Assembly: GCA_002308155.1 (NCBI GenBank)
Contig: DBVQ01000077.1
Location: 6,405 to 17,989, forward strand
Length of the DNA: 11,585 bases
Source: Christensenella sp. UBA1260
GTDB lineage: Bacteria > Bacillota > Clostridia > Christensenellales > CAG-917
Reading direction: 5' to 3'
Positions 6,345-11,585 of this stretch are shown piece by piece. The translations under genes and the position numbers were made by a program. The first letter of the stretch is position 1. Every line of letters begins with the position of its first letter. The notes beneath the pieces were generated by a model. It was given only the letters and a program-made list of their open reading frames with translations. It did not search any database and was not told the origin of the DNA.

Positions 6345-9300
6345 TATTTTGATGAATAATGAAATAAAAAACATATATTTGCCCAAGCAACTGACACCCG
6401 CGCAGATAAAAGCCATTGAGGACGACGGCGAGATTATCGTCTCTGCGGCGGCAGGGTCGGGCAAGACTTCCACAATGGTCAAGCGCATACTCCGCCTTGT
6501 ATTGAACGGGGAGTCCCTTAGAGACATGCTCATCCTTGTTTACAACAATTCCGCGGCGGACGAACTTCGCGAAAAGTTGCACGAGGCTCTATTTGAGGCT
6601 GCGCGCATGATTGACGGACCTCAGGCAGTCGTGTTGCAAAAGCAGCTGGACGAACTCTCGTTTGCGCACATAAGCACAATTCACGCCTATTGCCAATCGC
6701 TTATCAAGGAGAACTTCAGCAGTTTGGAGATTTCTCCGACTTTTGAGGTCATAGACGAAGACGTGCATGACGAGTATATGGAGCAGGCGCTTGACAATAT
6801 ATTTGAAATGCACGACGAGGCGGGGGACGAGGACTTTGAAAGAATTGTCAAGATTTTCTTCCAAAGAAGAAAGGAGGACAACCTCAAAAATACAATCAAA
6901 AAACTCTTTGCCGTCATTGACATTCAGTCCGATGAAAACTTGTTCTTTGACAATGTCAAAGCCTGCTACGATGATTTTGAAAACAGCAGGTTTTTGAAAA
7001 TTGTCATTGACGCCGAGCACAGAGTGTTTGGCAGAGCGGCGGAACTGCTTGCTCCTTTTGTTTTGCTGTTTCAAGACGGCGCAAAGACAATGCCTGACCT
7101 CGCGGCATATCGCGATAAAGTTGTCAATGCTTATTACACCGCAAAGAGAATTGAGACAAGCCTTGATTTTGACGAGATATGCAAGATAGCGGCGGAGTTT
7201 TCTGAGCCGCGCGCCTCAAAGAGCAAAAACTGGGGCGAGCCATACTATGAGTCGGCAGATATTGTCAAAGCGTGTATAGACGAGATGAAAGAGGAGTTCA
7301 AGACGCTCGCTCAATATGCCGGCAAACTTGACTTTTTGAAAGAGGCTCACGAACAAAACGGCAAACTCATTGAAAAACTTGTTGAAATTGTTCAAGACTT
7401 CCGAGACGAGCTTGCAAGGCTCAAACAAGAGGACAACGTGCTAGCTTTTGAGGATTTGCAACGCAAAGCGTTGGAGTTCTTGTCCAAGGATGATGCGGGG
7501 ACGAAGAAGTTCAAATATGTGTTTGTGGACGAATATCAAGACGTAAACCCGACGCAGGAAGCAATCATCAATCATCTTATTGACAAAAACTGTTTTATGG
7601 TTGGCGACACAAAGCAAAGCATATATGCTTTCCGCCTTGCTGACCCGCACAACTTTACAAACAGACAGATGAGATATGATGATGCATCAAGCCCCGGTGA
7701 ATCCATATATTTCAACCGCAATTTCAGAAGCGCAAAGCAGATACTTGATTTTGTCAACAACATCTTTGATGTTGTCATGACAGAGGACGTTGCGGACGTT
7801 GACTACAAAAACAAGGCGAGATTTGAAACGGAAAACGTCAAGGCGAACGGCATTTGTGAGATGCATCTTTTTACTTGCAAGGAAGAGAGCAGCACGGCAA
7901 AAGGCGTGTATGATATCACGCTTGACGGCGGCAAGGACGACGAACTTACGGCGGCGGATTGTGAAGGTATGTTCATAGCAAGCAAAATCAACGAGCTTGT
8001 CAACAGGTCAATAAAAGAGGACGGCAAATATATCAGCTACGGCGACATCACAATCATCACGCGCAACCGTTCAACAGGGGCGCAAAAGATTGTCGCGCGC
8101 CTGAAAGATGCCGGCATACCTGTTGATGACAGTGGATTTGACAAGTTCAAGACACAGCCCGAACGCGAATTGATGCAGATGTTAAAGTGCATTGACAATC
8201 CACGTCAAGACATACCGTTTGTTGGGTTTTTGCTGTCTTTCTTTGGCGGATACGATGAGCAGGAACTTGCGGATATCGCCGCTTTGCAGGCGGAAACGTT
8301 CTATGACAAGTTTTTGATTTATTCCGAAAGAGATGATGCGCTTGCGCAAAAGATCAGAGACACAAAAGCTATGCTCAACAAATACAGAGTCAAGGCGAGT
8401 TTTAAAAACGTCAAAGATTTGGCAAACGGAATAATCGCAGACTTTTCATACGATGCATATCTTTGCAAGTCAGGCGAAGCGGACGTGTATGGGCTCAAAG
8501 CATTTGTTGCGGGCATCGCGGACAAGGACAACGAGTCATTGGGCGCATTTTTGAGAGGGTATGACGAAACCTCCTCCAAAAAATCCGCGCAGACAAAATG
8601 CGATAGGGTGCATCTGTCCACAATCCACGGCTATAAAGGACTTGAAAACGAAGTCGTGTTTGTCAGCGATTTGGATGCTGCGTTCAGCTCTGAAGACATT
8701 AAGGGTGACTTGATTGTGGAGAGCAAGGGGCATATCGCCATGAACTACTACAACTTTGAAATGAGCGAAAAGAGCACAAAGACGCTGTCCAAACTCGCTG
8801 TCAAAAAGTTGTACAAGCAAAAGAGCCTCGGCGAAGAGATGCGCCTTTTGTACGTCGCATTGACGAGGGCAAAGCGATTTATGTACATCACATCTTCAAT
8901 CAGCGACAACAAGCTCAAAACCTTTGGCAGAATCAGCAGTATAGGTATGCCCGGCTCCATGCTTGACATAATTGGCGAGGCTATTTTTGCGCAAAAGGGC
9001 AAGCTCTCGTTTGTTGTGCACAGCGGCGACGAATTTAGAGCGGCAAGCGGACAAAAACAAATCTATGTTTCCCCTGCCGCAAACAAGGAGTTGAAGGAAA
9101 AGATTGAAAAAGCACAGGCGTTCTCCTATGCCTATACGCCTGCTACAAAACTGTCAATGAAGTACAGTGTATCTGCGCTTGACAGCCTTGATGAGCAGAC
9201 AATATTTGCCTATGGAGATGAGGATTACAAGAACATCGGCACACTCTATCACAAAGTTATGCAATATATTGATTTTGAGACAAAAGGCGTGGACGGCGTG

Positions 9301-9753
9301 AAGGCGGAGATTGAAAGACTTGTTGCCGAAAGGTATTTGACTCAGCAAGAAGTAGATGAAATCCGCGAGGTTGACGGCGATGAGTTTGAAAGAAAAATCG
9401 CAAAATGCCTTGAAAGCAACATAATGCAAACAGCCCTTGAAAATGAAAAGAAGGGCAGGTGTATGCGTGAAAAAGCGTTTATGATGTATGCTCCCGCAAA
9501 CGAAGTGCATGACGATTTTGATGCAACGGACGAGGTGCTTGTGCAGGGCGTCATTGACCTGTTTATCAATGGCGATGAGAAGACTATTGTGGACTTCAAG
9601 AACTCCAATCTTGCCAACAAAGAAACCGTTGAAAAGTACAAAAAGCAACTTAAACTGTACAAAATGGCAGTTGAAAGCGCGATTGATGCAAAAGTTGACA
9701 GGATTGTGCTTTACTCTTTCAAGACGGGTGAGACCATTGACATCAAGGATTGA
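6337..9753 (+). CDS. addA: AddA subunit of the AddAB helicase-nuclease
   Basis: 1138 residues (Bacillus AddA is about 1232). It is the 3'-to-5' SF1A (UvrD-type) motor of AddAB plus a RecB-family nuclease. Motifs in order: Q-motif LTPAQIKAI (Gln23); Walker A SAAAGSGKT (Lys43, Thr44); Walker B VDEYQD (398-402: Asp398, Glu399); motif III GDTKQSIYAFR (423-433); motif V STIHGYKGLE (761-770); motif VI LLYVALTRAK (837-846, Arg844). C-terminal nuclease: GTLYHKVM with His972; QGVIDLF with Asp1074; IVDFK with Asp1086 and Lys1088; then a Q-L-x2-Y pattern in KKQLKLYK. The nuclease core reads DFK rather than the more usual DYK; the change is conservative and the acidic and Lys residues are kept, so activity is expected. 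It overlaps addB by 8 bp (ATGAGTGA), is translationally coupled, and is followed by a terminator. No frameshift or missing motif is seen. Confidence 0.96.
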   Translation: MSDILMNNEIKNIYLPKQLTPAQIKAIEDDGEIIVSAAAGSGKTSTMVKRILRLVLNGESLRDMLILVYNNSAADELREKLHEALFEAARMIDGPQAVVLQKQLDELSFAHISTIHAYCQSLIKENFSSLEISPTFEVIDEDVHDEYMEQALDNIFEMHDEAGDEDFERIVKIFFQRRKEDNLKNTIKKLFAVIDIQSDENLFFDNVKACYDDFENSRFLKIVIDAEHRVFGRAAELLAPFVLLFQDGAKTMPDLAAYRDKVVNAYYTAKRIETSLDFDEICKIAAEFSEPRASKSKNWGEPYYESADIVKACIDEMKEEFKTLAQYAGKLDFLKEAHEQNGKLIEKLVEIVQDFRDELARLKQEDNVLAFEDLQRKALEFLSKDDAGTKKFKYVFVDEYQDVNPTQEAIINHLIDKNCFMVGDTKQSIYAFRLADPHNFTNRQMRYDDASSPGESIYFNRNFRSAKQILDFVNNIFDVVMTEDVADVDYKNKARFETENVKANGICEMHLFTCKEESSTAKGVYDITLDGGKDDELTAADCEGMFIASKINELVNRSIKEDGKYISYGDITIITRNRSTGAQKIVARLKDAGIPVDDSGFDKFKTQPERELMQMLKCIDNPRQDIPFVGFLLSFFGGYDEQELADIAALQAETFYDKFLIYSERDDALAQKIRDTKAMLNKYRVKASFKNVKDLANGIIADFSYDAYLCKSGEADVYGLKAFVAGIADKDNESLGAFLRGYDETSSKKSAQTKCDRVHLSTIHGYKGLENEVVFVSDLDAAFSSEDIKGDLIVESKGHIAMNYYNFEMSEKSTKTLSKLAVKKLYKQKSLGEEMRLLYVALTRAKRFMYITSSISDNKLKTFGRISSIGMPGSMLDIIGEAIFAQKGKLSFVVHSGDEFRAASGQKQIYVSPAANKELKEKIEKAQAFSYAYTPATKLSMKYSVSALDSLDEQTIFAYGDEDYKNIGTLYHKVMQYIDFETKGVDGVKAEIERLVAERYLTQQEVDEIREVDGDEFERKIAKCLESNIMQTALENEKKGRCMREKAFMMYAPANEVHDDFDATDEVLVQGVIDLFINGDEKTIVDFKNSNLANKETVEKYKKQLKLYKMAVESAIDAKVDRIVLYSFKTGETIDIKD

Positions 9754-9777
9754 ACGGAAAACAACAACAAAAACCCA

Positions 9778-9812
9778 AAACGCATTTGCCCAGGCAGGTG
9801 CGTTTATTTTTT
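9778..9812 (+). terminator. Intrinsic terminator after addA
   Basis: AAACGCA (9778-9784) pairs with TGCGTTT (9799-9805); the inner bases TTTGC/GCAGG can add five pairs, two of them wobble, around a CCAG loop. ATTTTTT follows, then TTTGTTTC-like T-rich sequence. It starts 24 nt after the addA stop and separates addBA from the next promoter. Confidence 0.8.
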
Positions 9813-9851
9813 GTTTCTTCATTATTTTTAATAATTTTAGTTAAATAACTA

Positions 9852-9880
9852 TTGATTTTTTCCGCGTTTGCCTATATAAT
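9852..9880 (+). promoter_or_regulatory. Sigma-A-like promoter of the acidic membrane protein gene
   Basis: TTGATT (9852-9857), 17-nt spacer, TATAAT (9875-9880). The predicted start is near 9887, giving a leader of about 29 nt that contains a strong Shine-Dalgarno. Unlike the addB and lipoprotein promoters, this one gives a conventional led mRNA. Confidence 0.75.
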
Positions 9881-9904
9881 TATTTTTACAAGTATTCTAT
9901 TTTT

Positions 9905-9909
9905 GGAGG
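9905..9909 (+). promoter_or_regulatory. Ribosome binding site deciding a GTG start
   Basis: GGAGG with a 6-nt spacer to GTG at 9916. In-frame TAA at 9877-9879 closes the frame upstream, so no earlier start is possible, and the first in-frame ATG is far inside the protein. Confidence 0.88.
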
Positions 9910-9915
9910 ACACAC

Positions 9916-11585
9916 GTGGAGTTCTTTTCAAAAGTCTTTACATGGCTTGCAAATCTATCTTCAAAGTTGCCGCAAATTGATTTGAAGGCATATTTTATCG
10001 TTGTCCTCGTGGTGATTGGAGCCGTCGGCATCGTTGTCGGTTTTACATATCTTGGCTCACACGCTCACAAACTCAAAGCAGCTTGCAAAAAAGTTTTGAA
10101 ATATCTCGCAAACGTTGACAGCATTGACGATGACAATGTCAGCGATTTTACGGCAGAATGTTTCTCGCAAAAAGCACCTCAACCATTGAGAGACAGTTGG
10201 GTTGAATATTTGGGTGTTCGTTTTGGCTATCCAAGTGATATCGTCAGCGAGAAGAACGTTTATGACAAAGAAGTCAAAAAGGTCAAAGATACAAGAGCAA
10301 ATATCTTTATCGCAGTCGCACTTATTTTGGTTGCGATTTTTGCATTTTGGGGATTTGGGACTCTCAGTGCAATTGAGATGAGCGTTGTGCACTGCGCAGG
10401 GCTTTTGCTCTCGGCAGTCATCTATCTCGTGCTCGTGCTCTTGAACAGAAAACAAATAAGAACAACCCGCGATGCTTTTTATGATATGCAGGACGAGTTG
10501 GATGCAAAAGTGAACTTCCAAGTTGAGAAGAACTTCTCAACCGATTCCTCTCCGCTTGTTGAACTTGCCGCTATGGTGGACGAAATCATTGCTCGCAACA
10601 CGGCAAAAGAGATTGACCTTGAAGAAGAGGAGCAAGAGCCGACACCAATTGAAGACCTCATTGAGGAGCTTGAAAGCAAGCGTCGTGCAGAAGAAGCAGA
10701 AGAGGAAGTTGCCAAACTTCTTGGAGAAGACAAGCCAGAAGAGCCTGCACCTCAAGAAGAGCCGGTGCAAGATGAACAAGTGGTTGAAGAACCTGCCCCT
10801 GAGCCGGAACCAGAGCCGGAACCGGAGCCTGAAAAACAAGAACCAGTTGCGCTCAAAGACAGTTTGGCTGCCGCAAGAAAGGCGGGGCATGCTGTTGTGG
10901 GCAAGAAGTTCTTTGGCGATTATTTGAAAGAAAAATACGGCGAAGGCGTTGAGGTCAATGAACGTGAAAACAAGACGTCCACAGGACTTCCACTTGCCGA
11001 CACATATTTTGCAATTGACGATGACAACAGAAAGTGCTTTGCATACGCCTATGAAATAGACGGTGCATCTTTGCTCCTTGTCAATGCGGACAGCGAGTTT
11101 GAATCTGTCGTCAAAGAAAAACATGACAACATCAATCTCAGTGCTTTCCCAAAATCCAAGGACGAGTGGTACAGCTTGCCGCTTGATGACACCTACACTG
11201 AGGACGAGCTCAAAGGCATACTTGATTATTGCTATGCCCACGCACTCGGCAAGGATTTGGAAGAACCAAAAGAGGACTCTGAGCCTGAAGAAATAGCCGA
11301 GCCTGAAGAGGAATCGCGCCCTTTTGAGCCGGAGCCTGAAGAGGCTGAGGACGAAGTAGCACCTGAGGAAGAAGTGCCCGAGGAGCAAGAGGAGCCAGCG
11401 GAAGAACCCGAAGAGGAAAGTGTTGAGGAGCCGGTTGAAGAAACTGCGGCAGAAGATGAGTCTGTAGAGGAAGAAGAGCCTGTATCTGAGGACGAACCCG
11501 TAGGGGAAGAGCCCGCTGAGGAAGAAGAACCTGTCGAAGAAGAGACAGAAGAGTCCGACGAGGATGAATCTGATGATGACTCCGA
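9916..11585 (+). CDS. Three-TM protein with probable YjbR-like domain and acidic Glu/Pro regions (3' end outside window)
   Basis: Open frame of 556 codons from GTG 9916 to the window edge with no stop. Layout: membrane segment 1 at about 25-46; a basic-then-acidic loop 47-128 containing RDSWVEYLGVRFGYPSDIV; membrane segments 2 (129-151) and 3 (157-176) with a tiny loop between. Lys/Arg next to the segments (HKLKAACKK, KEVKKVK, NRKQIR) put 47-128 and everything after 176 in the cytoplasm. Residues 177-235 are helical; 236-315 are Glu/Pro-rich, with EPEPEPEPEPE at 296-306. A globular part, about 316-448, follows: its end, DEWYSLPLDDTYTEDELKGI then LDYCYAHAL, has the pattern of the MmcQ/YjbR family C-terminus (Trp, beta strand, Asp, helix with Tyr). 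From about 449 on it is almost all Glu, Pro, Asp and Val and runs off the window. Own promoter and strong Shine-Dalgarno. The open frame and membrane topology are clear; the domain call is moderate; the function is unknown. It is not a spacer: codon usage and layout are coding throughout. Confidence 0.88.
   Translation, partial: MEFFSKVFTWLANLSSKLPQIDLKAYFIVVLVVIGAVGIVVGFTYLGSHAHKLKAACKKVLKYLANVDSIDDDNVSDFTAECFSQKAPQPLRDSWVEYLGVRFGYPSDIVSEKNVYDKEVKKVKDTRANIFIAVALILVAIFAFWGFGTLSAIEMSVVHCAGLLLSAVIYLVLVLLNRKQIRTTRDAFYDMQDELDAKVNFQVEKNFSTDSSPLVELAAMVDEIIARNTAKEIDLEEEEQEPTPIEDLIEELESKRRAEEAEEEVAKLLGEDKPEEPAPQEEPVQDEQVVEEPAPEPEPEPEPEPEKQEPVALKDSLAAARKAGHAVVGKKFFGDYLKEKYGEGVEVNERENKTSTGLPLADTYFAIDDDNRKCFAYAYEIDGASLLLVNADSEFESVVKEKHDNINLSAFPKSKDEWYSLPLDDTYTEDELKGILDYCYAHALGKDLEEPKEDSEPEEIAEPEEESRPFEPEPEEAEDEVAPEEEVPEEQEEPAEEPEEESVEEPVEETAAEDESVEEEEPVSEDEPVGEEPAEEEEPVEEETEESDEDESDDDS
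10801..10833 (+). repeat. Hexanucleotide tandem repeat encoding (Glu-Pro)5-Glu
   Basis: Five and a half units of the 6-bp pattern GA(G/A)CC(G/A/T) in frame, differing mainly at third positions. It lies in the linker before the YjbR-like part. Six-base units would keep the frame if copy number changed. Confidence 0.8.

Noticed and set aside
9154..9822. 222-codon open frame on the - strand across the addA 3' end and terminator
   Set aside because: It is antisense to the AddA nuclease domain and starts beyond the terminator hairpin; no start signals.
10537..11388. 283-codon open frame on the - strand
   Set aside because: It is the reverse of the Glu/Pro-rich coding region: GAA/GAG/CCN codons read backwards give Phe/Leu/Arg-rich sequence with no stops. 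No ribosome site or promoter faces it.
1..11585. tRNA, rRNA, CRISPR array, insertion sequence or phage genes
   Set aside because: No cloverleaf-like segment, regular spacer repeat, transposase motif or terminal inverted repeat pair was seen; gaps between genes are all under 250 bp and explained by promoters and terminators.

Overview
The window looks like a chromosomal segment of a Firmicute (Clostridia-like, low-to-moderate GC). The evidence is AddAB in the Firmicute order addB-addA, a DivIVA-type protein, a nicotinate phosphoribosyltransferase with Firmicute-like motifs, Gram-positive-style Shine-Dalgarno sites (GGAGG) and sigma-A-like promoters, and short AT-rich intergenic gaps with intrinsic terminators. 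A more exact placement, for example in an uncultured gut Clostridia lineage, would be a guess. All five complete or 3'-complete genes end normally in TAA or TGA, so the standard bacterial code fits. I see no RNA genes, CRISPR array, insertion sequence or phage gene.

Layout: (1) 1-954, the 3' two-thirds of pncB on the + strand, closed by a hairpin terminator at 971-995. (2) 1084-1761, a DivIVA-like coiled-coil protein on the + strand. (3) 1816-1844, a hairpin that serves as terminator for both strands between convergent genes. (4) 1851-2732, on the - strand, a lipoprotein of unknown family. (5) 2733-2975, a divergent AT-rich control region with one promoter facing each way and a perfect 16-bp-arm palindrome. 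(6) 2976-9753, an addB-addA operon (8-bp overlap) encoding a complete helicase-nuclease for double-strand break repair, followed by a terminator near 9778-9812. (7) 9916 to the window end, a large open frame starting with GTG: three membrane segments, an acidic Glu/Pro linker, a probable MmcQ/YjbR-like domain, and a very acidic tail that runs off the window.

The genes do not form one pathway: NAD salvage, cell-shape/division scaffold, envelope lipoprotein, DNA repair and an unknown membrane protein each have their own punctuation. The points most worth a second look are: the two divergent promoters in 2733-2975 both place the transcription start 0-3 nt before the ATG, so both mRNAs should be leaderless, while addA and the last gene carry strong Shine-Dalgarno sites; the AT-only palindrome beside the addB promoter; an AddB without the usual N-terminal P-loop; and the unusual architecture of the last protein. 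No clear undescribed multi-gene system is visible; the last gene is the best candidate for new biology.
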